NCBI GenBank assembly: GCA_930367215.1
Contig: OV884060.1
Location: 96,496,151 to 96,560,150 of the forward strand
Origin: Pollenia angustigena
Lineage: Eukaryota; Arthropoda; Insecta; Diptera; Polleniidae
Length of the DNA stretch: 64,000 nucleotides
Reading direction: 5' to 3'
Each line of letters opens with the position of its first letter. Position 1 is the first letter of the stretch. The notes under the pieces are model-generated. The model was not told the origin of the DNA and did no database searches. It saw only the letters and a program-made list of their open reading frames with translations. Below are positions 36,253 to 45,875 of the stretch, piece by piece. The position numbers and the translations under genes are program-made.

Positions 36253-38936
36253 GCAAAGAGTTGTTTTTGTTTTTCACCGTTTTGCTTTGCTTTAATATTT
36301 TTATTATTTATTGTATTTTACAACAACAAAAACAAAAACAAGAAATTTAAATGTTTTTGTTCAGAATATGTATACACATGTATGAACATTCATACGTACA
36401 TACATATATATTTTTACTGTTTTATTTTATTTAATTTTATCGTTTTAAATTGTTCACTATTATGTTAAATAATTTAAATAACAAAATATATTATCTTTTT
36501 CTTAAGCGTCCATTCGCTGCTTATATTTATGTATTACAAAATCAAATGTGATTAATTAATAGTTCAAATCGTATGCGCGGCTAAAAATACACGTCTGTAT
36601 CACAACAAAGCACAAACCGAACATGAATCTTAAAATTAATCACAAAATCCAACAAACAAATTGGAATAATATTATTCAACAAAACCTTAACACAAACGAT
36701 TTATGTAACAAAATATATAAAACTTTTTGTGATATATACGAAAAATCAATCAAGATTGTTAAAACAACTAAAAAACGGTCGAATAGTCCATGGATAAGTG
36801 ACGAATTAATCAAATGTTGTGATATTAGGGATAAACTTTATAAAAAATGGCTTAATAATCGAACAAATAAAATTTATGAAAAGCAATATAAACAATATAG
36901 AAATTTTTTAAATAAAAAAATTAATATAACGAAAAATAACTATTATCGTAAAAAATTTATCGAAAATAGAAACAATATGAGAGCCACTTGGCAAATAATA
37001 AATGAAATTATTGGGAAAAAATCAAATAATATAGATGAAATCGTATTAAAAAATTTTAGAAATGAAAATACTATAAATATTGTAAATAATTTTGCAACAA
37101 ATTTTTATCAAAATGTACAAAACATAATTCATAACTGTGACATCAAAACAACTAAAGTTACAACACATACAGTACAAAACTCTATGTACTTAACACCAAC
37201 ATGTGAGGAGGAAGTTTTTAACCTTTTAAAAAACCTCAATACCAAAAAGGGAGCGGGAATAGATAATGTTAGACCGAAAGACATTCAGTTAAATGCAAAA
37301 TGGCTAACTCCAATTTTAACAGCGTTGATAAACTCAAGTATTAATAACTCTTATATGCCTGAACTACTAAAAGTATCGTTAATAAGGCCTATTTACAAAT
37401 CTGGGGTCAAATCAGACTACAAAAATTATAGACCAATATCAATTTTGTCCGTAATTGAAAAAGTTATTGAGGAAATAATAGTGCGACGAATTACAGATTT
37501 CTTAAAAAGACAAAAATATAAACAAATTGTTAGGAAATTTTTCTAATTTTATTAACAAGTCCTTAAGTGAAAAAAAGCATTGTCTATCCTTGTTCATTGA
37601 TTTTAGCAAAGCTTTTGACACGCTTTCTCACAAGAAACTAATAGAAATATTACAAAGAAATGGCATTAGAGGAAACTGTCTTGAGTGGTTCAAGAGTTAT
37701 TTAGAATGCAGATCATATCAGGTGAAAATTAAAAACAATTTTAGTCAAAAAATTGTGTCCCACAACGGAGTACCGCAGGGCTCGAAGCTTGGTCCGATTC
37801 TTTACTTACTCTACGCAAACGACATGATAAGTCAACTTAAGAACAGCACTACTTTTGCATATGCAGATGATACGGCTGTTATTGTAGCACATACAAATAT
37901 TGAAACCGCAACTGAAATCATGCAGGAACAGCTTGACATTGTCAGCAAATGGTGTCATGACAATGGGTTGGTTATTAATGCTACCAAAACTAAAGTTATG
38001 CATATAAGACCTTCCAATTTTCAAGGCACAAACATTAGAATAAAGTTTCACGATACAGACTGCTTACATAAAATCAACATTATCAGCAACAATTACGACA
38101 CTTGCAATACCTTTATAGAACTTGTAAACACTTATAAATATCTTGGTGTATACGTTGACCAGCACTTCAAATGGAAAACTCATGTACAAAATGTTCAAAA
38201 GAAACTAAGGAAAACCGCATATATGCTTTACCATCTAAGCAACTGCTCCACATTTACCGTTCTGAGACAGGCTTATTTTGCATTGGCAGAATCGTACATA
38301 AGGCATGGAATAGCTGCCTGGGGAAACTCGGCACATTGCAGAATACATCAGAAAACACAAAATAGAGTTCTTAAAATTCTAGAAACAAACCAACGTCATG
38401 CATGCACCATCAACACCAGCATTACCAGAACAACAAACAACAACAATTTATACAACTTCTCCACAAACAACAATGATAATGGAAATAGCTACAATATCCT
38501 TCATCACAATTTTCAAAACGACATTGCCAACAACAGCAATACCAGTGCAAACTACACCAGTAGTGTTGACGACGACACTACAAGACGAATCAATCCACCT
38601 TACAACACAAGAAGTAATACGGAAATCAACAATCCTTTTATTTATTTAAACATCGATAACAACACGAACAACAACACTGGTAATAACAGCTACTCGGCAA
38701 CCAACAACCAGTATATAAACAACAATGGCAGGATCAACAACATGGGCTACACTATCAATAACATTGATACTAGTACCAGTAATGCCAGAAACAACACTTT
38801 CAATAATAGAAACTACACCGGCCATAACAATGCAACACAAATCAATAGGCGTCACAACAACACAAATAACATTAATAACAATACCAACAGCAATAAAACA
38901 ACTGATACCATTGCTAAAAGGCATATTAAACGTTAA

Positions 38937-39435
38937 GAACATCTTCAACTTTACGATAATAAACGACCCTACAAGAATAGTGACGGTCATTTGACCTATC
39001 ATATGCTGATACAGATGTCGGTCATCGCGTAGAACAAAGTTTCTATCATTTTCTTAAGGCCAACGTGAAAAAAATGACCTGAACTTTTGTGTACGTGTGA
39101 TTTTGCATCCTTCTTTAACCTATGAATTTTGTGGTAGATAAAACATATATCTGATCTGTTTACTCTTATACTCTTTACATATCAGTACTGATGTATAAAC
39201 CGGACACAGCTGACTAGTCAGTACTGATGCGTATACCGGTCCCAGCTGACTAGTCAGTACTGATGCATATATTCGTCACTACTGACGTATTTTTAGCTTA
39301 AATAAAACACGATTAATTTTATTAAATTCTCACACATATTTTTGTTTTTTATTTTAAATAAAATCCAATATTTGTTCGTTTTACAAAATAAATAAATAAT
39401 TATTTTTTGTCCTATATGGTAATTTAAATTTTATA
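38937..39435. repeat. Spacer with a 36-bp minisatellite
   Basis: Three units of TCAGTACTGATG...CAGCTGACTAG run from 39182 to about 39300 with a 36-bp period. The rest is AT-rich and shows no gene; it may include the 3' UTR of the CR1-group LINE. Confidence 0.6.
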
Positions 39436-39688
39436 AAGCTTTTTTGCAATGGTCCCAACTTCAATATTTCACTTGGGTTTTGCTTAAGTCAACCTTTGGT
39501 TAACATTGATGCTATCGATAAGTAACTATACTAAGGAATGATCCTATACACTACCAGAATATCTCATAGTTTCATTAAAATCATTCCTAAGTATATGTTT
39601 ACATCTATAGCATCAATGTTAACCAAAGGTTGGCTTTAGCAAAAACCAAGTAAAATATTTAAAGAATGGGAATATTGCAAAAAGGCTT
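39436..39688. mobile_element. Foldback MITE with about 95-bp inverted arms
   Basis: The left arm AAGCTTTTTTGCAATGGTCC and on through ACCTTTGGTTAACATTGATG is mirrored by the right arm (CATCAATGTTAACCAAAGGT ... GCAAAAAGGCTT). Most of the 253 bp would fold as one hairpin. No ORF. Confidence 0.75.
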
Positions 39689-39845
39689 AATAACAGGGAC
39701 CGATACAGTTATTCCTCCTTTCATAAACGTCAGATGATAAGTTTTTTTTATTAAATATTAGACGTTGCTCGTAACCAATAGTTTTATTAAAAAGTTATTG
39801 GTTTTTGCAAAACGTTTGGCTAGATCAAACACCATTTAACTGTTT

Positions 39846-40191
39846 TTAAATATCATTGTACAATTCTGCTACATATTGTATCCATTCGAAATGTTTGCAG
39901 TGTTTAGTTTTTACTAAAAACTTCTTAGACAATTTGTTAAACCATAAAGAGTGTCTGATTCCCCACAATTGTAAAGAGCACACACTAAAGAGGTTACTGT
40001 GCGATCAAGAAGTGCTAGATTTGTGTTTTTCGCTACAATTTGCAAAATACTGTAAAAAAAAAGACGACTTAATTTTGTTTAAAAACAAATTTTCATGATA
40101 ACATACCTCTGAATATCGTATAACCAACTCTGGCTCCTTATAATGCAACCAAATCAAGTTGACTGCTGTACGTATGCGTTTACACCATTCA
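39846..40191 (-). pseudogene. Two-exon fragment of an unrecognised host gene
   Basis: On the minus strand an acceptor (TTCTTCCACCTGCAG) precedes an 85-bp exon (40107-40191) reading EWCKRIRTAVNLIWLHYKEP then ELVIRYSE. A 57-bp intron with GTATGT donor and TTTTTTTTTACAG acceptor (40050-40106) follows. A second exon (39846-40049) reads QIVAKNTNLALLDRTVTSLV, then, after one frame change, KHCKHFEWIQYVAELYNDI and a stop. The exon-intron structure looks genuine. The frame does not carry across the junction and changes once, so this copy is broken. I do not recognise the family. It sits directly downstream of the AsnRS fragment on the same strand. Confidence 0.55.
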
Positions 40192-40205
40192 CTGCAGGTG
40201 GAAGA

Positions 40206-40680
40206 ATTAACACGGAAAAATGTTTTCGCCTCTAATCATAATATGACGATTATCCAACTAAACATCGGGATGAGCCTCTTCATTGAGAATACTTTCAGCA
40301 CCGCCAGCAGGAGCCAAACCAATTAATTCCCAGTAATCTACATGCAATTCGTGTCCACCTGGTGCATAAAACAAATAAATGAGTTTCTACAATATTGTTC
40401 ACGAAACGAAACTTACCGATTTGCCTTCTGGCACAGGTTTTAGTGTACCAAACATTGTAAAAATCCGTAATGTAAATAAAAAATTAAACCTTTGCCTTGA
40501 CGTCTTAAACGATGTGTCCATCCATAGATTTTAACGTTTCTGTTAATTTTCGACACATTCAAATATGCAGCTGGCCAACTGGGATCTTCGGATATGAGTA
40601 TTTTTGGCTTCATCCAAATTTTGTTTAGGCTTTTCCGCATCTTCAGCTTCGCGTTTTTCTTTTTCGCATTTTTTTAACTT
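40206..40680 (-). pseudogene. AsnRS: Cytoplasmic asparaginyl-tRNA synthetase gene fragment
   Basis: The minus strand carries recognisable AsnRS pieces: KKCEKEREAEDAEKPKQN (charged N-terminal region, about 40620-40680), VKIYGWTHRLRRQGKGLIF (anticodon-binding OB fold, about 40480-40545), LKPVPEGKS (about 40417-40440) and GGHELHVDYWELIGLAPAGG (about 40295-40358) followed by NRHIMIRGEN. A 58-bp intron with GTAAGT and CACCAG borders (40359-40416) is kept, so it is not a processed copy. About 25 codons are deleted after LQCLV. A TAG at 40258-40260 and frame changes inactivate it. The aminoacylation domain is absent. The parent enzyme charges tRNA-Asn in the cytosol. Confidence 0.85.
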
Positions 40681-40735
40681 ACTTACCCAAATCCTTTGGA
40701 TTTTCTTTATTTATTTTAATAATTTAATAATTATT

Positions 40736-43700
40736 AGTATTGTGGTTATTTTGTTGAACTATTTATGGTTTTTAATCCAAATTTTTAATATTTTTAATTA
40801 GGCTTAAGTTCATGAAATTTAATTTTTATTAAATTATTTTTGTGAAGAAAGGAATTTTACAACATGAAAATTAATTAAAATTGTTATTGATAATCTTTCA
40901 TTCTTGACGTGGCTCGGGCTCGAACCCTGGCCGGCAGGTTACCATGACATGTTTCGATCGCAACCACTCGATCTCCTCAGATGGATTTGCCGTCTTACAC
41001 TCGCAGCCATCGACGACTGCTGACGTCACTAGTCAAACATCAATCCTTAAACCAAATTGTATTTTAACATTTGGTAGATCGAAATTTGCTTTCCTGAATG
41101 ATTATCCATTTTAATTGATTTTACATGTTTTTTCCTTTACTTCTGTTTTTTCGTACTTTCGTCAAGAATTTTTCTTGAAGTCCAAGTACATTTTTTGTTT
41201 TTTCACTTTGCCTTTCTCTTTTCTGTTGACCTTTTTCAGCACAACTTGAAGGACAAATGTACACATAGAGCTCGTGCCTTAGCTTTAACAATAATTAGTA
41301 TTGTGGTTATTTTGTTGAACTATTTATGGTTTTTAATCCAAATTTTTAATATTTTTAATTAGGCTTAAGTTCATGAAATTTAATTTTTATTAAATTATTT
41401 TTGTGAAGAAAGGAATTTTACAACATGAAAATTAATTAAAATTGTTATTGATAATCTTTCATTCTTGACGTGGCTCGGGCTCGAACCCTGGCCGGCAGGT
41501 TACCATGACATGTTTCGATCGCAACCACTCGATCTCCTCAGATGGATTTGCCGTCTTACACTCGCAGCCATCGACGACTGCTGACGTCACTAGTCAAACA
41601 TCAATCCTTAAACCAAATTGTATTTTAACATTTGGTAGATCGAAATTTGCTTTCCTGAATGATTATCCATTTTAATTGATTTTACATGTTTTTTCCTTTA
41701 CTTCTGTTTTTTCGTACTTTCGTCAAGAATTTTTCTTGAAGTCCAAGTACATTTTTTGTTTTTTCACTTTGTCTTTCTCTTTTCTGTTGACCTTTTTCAG
41801 CACAACTTGAAGGACAAATGTACACATAGAGCTCGTGCCTTAGCTTTAACAATAATTAGTATTGTGGTTATTTTGTTGAACTATTTATGGTTTTTAATCC
41901 AAATTTTTAATATTTTTAATTAGGCTTAAGTTCATGAAATTTAATTTTTATTAAATTATTTTTGTGAAGAAAGGAATTTTACAACATGAAAATTAATTAA
42001 AATTGTTATTGATAATCTTTCATTCTTGACGTGGCTTGGGCTCGAACCCTGGCCGGCAGGTTACCATGACATGTTTCGATCGCAACCACTCGATCTCCTC
42101 AGATGGATTTGCCGTCTTACACTCGCAGCCATCGACGACTGCTGACGTCACTAGTCAAACATCAATCCTTAAACCAAATTGTATTTTAACATTTGGTAGA
42201 TCGAAATTTGCTTTCCTGAATGATTATCCATTTTAATTGATTTTACATGTTTTTTCCTTTACTTCTGTTTTTTTTTTTTTAAAGAGAAAGACAAAGTGAA
42301 AAAACAAAAAATGTTCTTGGACTTCAAGAAAAATTCTTGACGAAAGTAAGAAAAAACAGAAGTAAAGGAGAAAACATGTAAAATCAATTAAAATGGATAA
42401 TCATTCAGGAAAGCAAATTTCGATCTACCAAATGTTAAAATACAATTTGGTTTAAGGATTGATGTTTGACTAGTGACGTCAGCAGTCGTCGATGGCTGCG
42501 AGTGTAAGACGGCAAATCCATCTAAGGAGATCGAGTGGTTGCGATCGAAACATGTCATGGTAACCTGCCGGCCAGGGTTCGAGCCCGAGCCACGTCAAGA
42601 ATGATATATTATCAATAACAATTTTAATTAATTTTCATGTTGTAAAATTCCTTTCTTCACAAAAATAATTTAATAAAAATTAAATTTCATGAACTTAAGC
42701 CTAATTAAAAATATTAAAAATTTGGATTAAAAACCATAAATAGTTCAACAAAATAACCACAATACTAATTATTGTTAAAGCTAAGGCACGAGCTCTATGT
42801 GTACATTTGTCCTTCAAGTTGTGCTGAAAAAGGTCAACAGAAAAGAGAAAGACAAAGTGAAAAAACAAAAAATGTACTTGGACTTCAAGAAAAATTCTTG
42901 ACGAAAGTACGAAAAAACAGAAGTAAAGGAAAAAACATGTAAAATCAATTAAAATGGATAATCATTCAGGAAAGCAAATTTCGATCTACCAAATGTTAAA
43001 ATACAATTTGGTTTAAGGATTGATGTTTGACTAGTGACGTCAGCAGTCGTCGATGGCTGCGAGTGTAAGACGGCAAATCCATCTGAGGAGATCGAGTGGT
43101 TGCGATCGAAACATGTCATGGTAACCTGCCGGCCAGGGTTCGAGCCCGAGCCACGTCAAGAATGAAAGATTATCAATAACAATTTTAATTAATTTTCATG
43201 TTGTAAAATTCCTTTCTTCACAAAAATAATTTAATAAAAATTAAATTTCATGAACTTAAGCCTAATTAAAAATATTAAAAATTTGGATTAAAAACCATAA
43301 ATAGTTCAACAAAATAACCACAATACTAATTATTGTTAAAGCTAAGGCACGAGCTCTATGTGTACATTTGTCCTTCAAGTTGTGCTGAAAAAGGTCAACA
43401 GAAAAGAGAAAGACAAAGTGAAAAAACAAAAAATGTACTTGGACTTCAAGAAAAATTCTTGACGAAAGTACGAAAAAACAGAAGTAAAGGAAAAAACATG
43501 TAAAATCAATTAAAATGGATAATCATTCAGGAAAGCAAATTTCGATCTACCAAATGTTAAAATACAATTTGGTTTAAGGATTGATGTTTGACTAGTGACG
43601 TCAGCAGTCGTCGATGGCTGCGAGTGTAAGACGGCAAATCCATCTGAGGAGATCGAGTGGTTGCGATCGAAACATGTCATGGTAACCTGCCGGCCAGGGT

Positions 43701-43840
43701 TCGAGCCCGAGCCACGTCAAGAATGAAAGATTATCAATAACAATTTTAATTAATTTTCATGTTGTAAAATTCCTTTCTTCACAAAAATAATTTAATAAAA
43801 ATTAAATTTCATGAACTTAAGCCTAATTAAAAATATTAAA
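40736..43840. mobile_element. Six-unit palindromic insertion of tRNA-derived SINE-like family B
   Basis: Three tandem units (period about 561 bp) lie in minus orientation from 40736 to about 42275, then three in plus orientation to 43840. This gives an almost perfect palindrome of about 1.55-kb arms around 42270-42290. The plus-orientation units carry an A-box-like GATCGAGTGGTTGCG (43652) and a B box GGGTTCGAGCCCG (43698). The whole block is flanked by a perfect 15-bp duplication aatttaataattatt (40721-40735 and 43841-43855). No protein is encoded. Confidence 0.85.
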
Positions 43841-44040
43841 AATTTAATAATTATTAAAATATTTTGCAGTATTTAATTTAAACAATTCACAAACTTTCAC
43901 AAATATTAGCCAGTATGTATAACAAAAATTAAAAAAAAATTGGCATTTTTGTGGTGTTTTCAGTTGTTCTACTCTAACATATATGTTAGAGTGGTACAAC
44001 TAATGTAAAATTGTTGCAAGTGTGTTAGTAAAATTTTTTT

Positions 44041-44412
44041 TTTTTTAGTTTAGGTCATCCATTTCTTGTAGGGGAGTTTCATAATGATTCAAGATTTCTA
44101 CAAGTAATAGATCATTCACACAACACAAGACGGAGAGCTGATGGGAGATACAAAGTTGAGAAGTATCACAACAATTATGGAAAAAACACGCTAAAAGTTA
44201 CTTTACCAACTATACTAAACAATTTACCAGAACATCTTATGAACTTTCCCAATAAAGTCAAAAGAAAAAAACTTTTAAAAAAATATTACATATCGTCGCA
44301 ATGAATAAAACATTTAATGAATTTCCAAAATAGCATAAGTTCCTACAGACAAGCAAATGGCTTCGTAGGTTGTAGATTTAGGCAATTTGTTAATTTATTT
44401 GAATAAAATTTA

Positions 44413-44454
<42 letters not shown>
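44041..44454 (+). pseudogene. 5'-truncated LINE: ORF2 C-terminus, 3' UTR and 40-bp poly-A
   Basis: The frame from about 44041 to a TGA near 44302 reads DHSHNTRRRADGRYKVEKYH then LPTILNNLPEHLM and KKYYISSQ, the C-terminal tail pattern of CR1/Jockey-group LINEs. A short 3' UTR leads to a pure A run at 44415-44454. The intact long A run suggests a fairly recent insertion. It landed in a Tc1-like element. Confidence 0.75.
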
Positions 44455-44456
<2 letters not shown>

Positions 44457-44730
44457 TGCTCCTAATGTTATTGCTCGTTCCTCTGCTATTTTTACTGTAC
44501 TGCGCCAGGGATTAGCCTTTACTCTTCGCACTTTTGTCCTCTTCTCCACGTCGGACAAAGTGTTAGGTCTGCTAGAGGGTGGAAGTTCTTTAACATTTTT
44601 CACATTTTTGTACTTACCTTATTAATTTTTTTCACATAATTATGACATCTGCCAATAGTACTGCAGATTTGCCTTCAGATGCCAATTTTACCACTAAATT
44701 ACGAGTTTCTACTGTAGTCTGCTTACCCAT
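44455..44730 (-). pseudogene. Tc1/mariner-like transposase N-terminus, truncated
   Basis: From an ATG at 44730 (minus) TRNLVVKLASEGKS fits the first helix-turn-helix of a Tc1-like transposase. After a frame change, SRPNTLSDVEKRTKVRRVK then NPWRSTVKIAEE (44480-44600) fits the second HTH (GRPxKLS...R...VKxNP). The DDE catalytic part is missing because the LINE poly-A tail cuts the gene at 44454. Confidence 0.65.
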
Positions 44731-45234
44731 GTCAACTATTATTTACAAACTAAAGTTAACATGACTTTTAATTGATCAGTATAGATAAAAAAGATAATAA
44801 AACATCCGTAATATGATTTTAAGAAGAAAAAAACAAAAAACTAGGGGTCAAATTACCTTTATGACGAAGGCACATGGAAATAATATGAGATTGTACACTT
44901 TTTTTTGTCGCGTAAAATAAGGCGTTTTCTGAGATTAATGTTAATTTGAACGTGAAGAAGAAATAAATGACAAATTTTTTTTATTAAAATAAACAAGTAC
45001 TGAGTACACTTCAAAAACATAAAAACAGATTTTTTGTACTCTCCCCCTTTTAACATCTACGGACTTATGTGGAACTGTTCGGTGTACACTTTCTTTTGAC
45101 GCTGACTGTATATACGGTAACATATTTTTCTCAGAAAAGAAATCGCCATTAGTATATCCACATTCACCACTAGTGATTGAGGGTACAACATTACGTTCCG
45201 TACTAAATATGCGATCAGTTTCGCACATAGCAGA
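44731..45234. other. Non-coding stretch near exon 2 of mRpL43
   Basis: Contains a 95-codon minus-strand open frame (44941-45228) without recognisable domains. I see no support for it as a gene. Confidence 0.4.
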
Positions 45235-45350
45235 TAAGTTTCATAAAATTTAACAAAAAGTTTCCTTAAGTTCAATATGGTTTGGCACATAAGATTTACA
45301 TGTATTCGCACATTTGCTTAAGCAAAGTTATGCACATTCTAGTTGGGCCT
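45235..45350. mobile_element. Harbinger-type MITE remnant
   Basis: In inverse it matches the MITE at 48306-48575 (TTTGCTTAAGCAAA, ACATGTATTCGCAC, TTAAGTTCAATATGGTTTG). The terminal GGGCCTTTATTA corresponds to the AGGCTCAACC end. Partial copy. Confidence 0.65.
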
Positions 45351-45407
45351 TTATTACGAAGATATAAGAAGTAAATATGTATGCATGTATTTAGTAAATT
45401 TACTTAC

Positions 45408-45514
45408 GGTATTCTCCAACCAACACAGGCGTGCGATGTCTTCTAGGTTTAACATATATTACAATACCAGGATTTTCCTTGGCAAAATTTATTAAATTGT
45501 TTTCGATGAATTTT
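45408..45514 (-). CDS. mRpL43: mRpL43 exon 2
   Basis: The acceptor GATTATTTTTAG precedes 45514 and the donor GTAAGT follows 45408. The 107-bp exon completes an Arg codon with exon 1 (CG|A), reads KFIENNLINFAKENPG then IVIYVKPRRHRTPVLVGEY, and ends with the first base of a Leu codon completed by exon 3. It encodes the central beta strand/helix part of the L51/S25/CI-B8 (thioredoxin-like) domain. The conserved NPGxVxYVxPR segment of mL43 is clear. No defects are seen. Confidence 0.93.
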
Positions 45515-45568
45515 CTAAAAATAATCTTCAATAATATAAAATTACGTGATGAGATATTTGTAGTTTAC

Positions 45569-45705
45569 CGCATGCCTTTACTAGACCCATTGTTTTTACA
45601 AAACTTTAGAGTTATTCTTTGAAGTTGACATATATAACGACCTAGACCATTTTGCAAAGGAGCTCTAGGAAATCCAGATTTTAGAAACAAATGACTATTA
45701 GACAT
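45569..45705 (-). CDS. mRpL43: mRpL43 exon 1 (start of mitochondrial ribosomal protein L43)
   Basis: The start ATG is at 45705. The 137-bp exon reads [20 protein letters not shown], then [17 protein letters not shown] and ends SSKGMR with a split Arg codon at the GTAAAC donor (45563-45568). The NG(L/V)GRYVxQLQR motif is the hallmark of mL43 near its N-terminus. The gene product joins the large subunit of the mitochondrial ribosome. As in other species there is no long classical presequence. A 54-bp intron separates exon 1 from exon 2. This is the only clearly intact protein-coding gene in the window. Confidence 0.94.
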
Positions 45706-45760
45706 TTTTATATAAAAACTTTTAGTTTATAAAAGTTATATGCTAGGAATGGGCAAAAAA

Positions 45761-45875
45761 TATCGATATATCAAAATATCGATATCTTTAAAAATAATAA
45801 TCGATATATATCGCCGATATTTTAAATACCGATATATCGATGCATCGATATTGCAGTACGACTATCGAATTCGAT
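45761..45875 (-). promoter_or_regulatory. DRE-like TATCGATA cluster in the mRpL43 promoter
   Basis: TATCGATA occurs at 45761-45768 and 45777-45784, and related ATCGAT-containing motifs continue to about 45875, 56-170 bp upstream of the start codon. DRE (TATCGATA) bound by DREF/BEAF is a standard core-promoter element of fly housekeeping genes, including translation genes. The dense repetition could also be partly simple-sequence or MITE-derived. Confidence 0.6.

Larger units (their letters stand above)
31906..36625 (-). mobile_element. Jockey-clade LINE, near full length, inverted sister copy
   Basis: The poly-A tail appears as poly-T at 31906-31928 and the 5' end (minus strand CATGTTCGGTTTGTGC) at 36625. 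The 12-bp target-site duplication aatcttaaaatt is at 31894-31905 and 36626-36637. It is clearly the same family as 14244-19325 but much less damaged: one nonsense codon and one single-base frameshift in ORF2, and a few changes in ORF1. It is therefore probably the younger insertion. Confidence 0.93.
29685..38936 (+). mobile_element. CR1-group (L2/Kiri/Daphne-like) LINE, split by a Jockey insertion
   Basis: A plus-strand LINE has a 5' UTR (29685-29989), an ORF1 with a PHD-like zinc finger, and ORF2 (EN-RT). It is interrupted at 31905 by the inverted Jockey element, which is flanked by a 12-bp duplication aatcttaaaatt. Reading resumes at 36626 in the same gene. The 3' end lies somewhere after 38936; no poly-A tail was seen. 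Confidence 0.8.
31126..38936 (+). pseudogene. CR1-group LINE ORF2 (endonuclease-RT), interrupted, Asn-rich C-terminus
   Basis: The endonuclease half (31126-31905) shows VLVETNIT, GDMNIDIL and TISDHYSIF. The Jockey insert fills 31906-36625. The second half begins at 36626: PWISDELIKCCDIRDKLYKK, RT motifs KNYRPISILSVIEK (about 37425), FIDFSKAFDTLSH (about 37595), GVPQGSKLGP (about 37770) and YADDTAV (about 37862). A deletion with frameshift lies near 37530. After NRVLKILETNQRH the frame stays open for about 180 codons of very Asn/Thr-rich sequence to the stop at 38936. That tail is unlike a normal C-terminus and may reflect an expanded AAC/ACA repeat. Confidence 0.8.
7885..45407 (-). other. mRpL43: mRpL43 intron 2, 37,523 bp, filled with transposable elements
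   Basis: The donor GTAAGT (45402-45407) and the acceptor TTTTTTTTCAG next to 7884 define it. Both exons end in compatible phase (C | TT). The content is almost all repeats: LINEs, SINE-like palindromes, Helitron-like arrays, satellites and DNA elements, plus two broken host-gene fragments. Either transcription runs through all of this, or a rearrangement has separated exon 3; the intact frame across the junction favours a working gene. Confidence 0.8.

Noticed and set aside
39856..40098. 80-codon plus-strand open frame with many Cys/Leu residues
   Set aside because: It is the antisense of the minus-strand exon at 39846-40049, which has proper splice sites and a stop; the plus frame shows no family motif.
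43652..43710. Possible functional tRNA gene
   Set aside because: A and B boxes are present, but the sequence cannot fold into a full tRNA with an acceptor stem and it is repeated in every family-B unit; treated as SINE-like.
44941..45311. Overlapping minus-strand open frames near mRpL43 exon 2
   Set aside because: Tested as extra mRpL43 exons. They do not match mL43 and lack compatible splice sites; exons 2 and 3 already join in phase.
45743..45875. The TATCGATA run as the end of a hAT MITE (GGAATGGGCAAAAAATATCG)
   Set aside because: No inverted partner or 8-bp duplication was found nearby, and the position fits a DRE promoter cluster; the MITE origin remains possible but unsupported.
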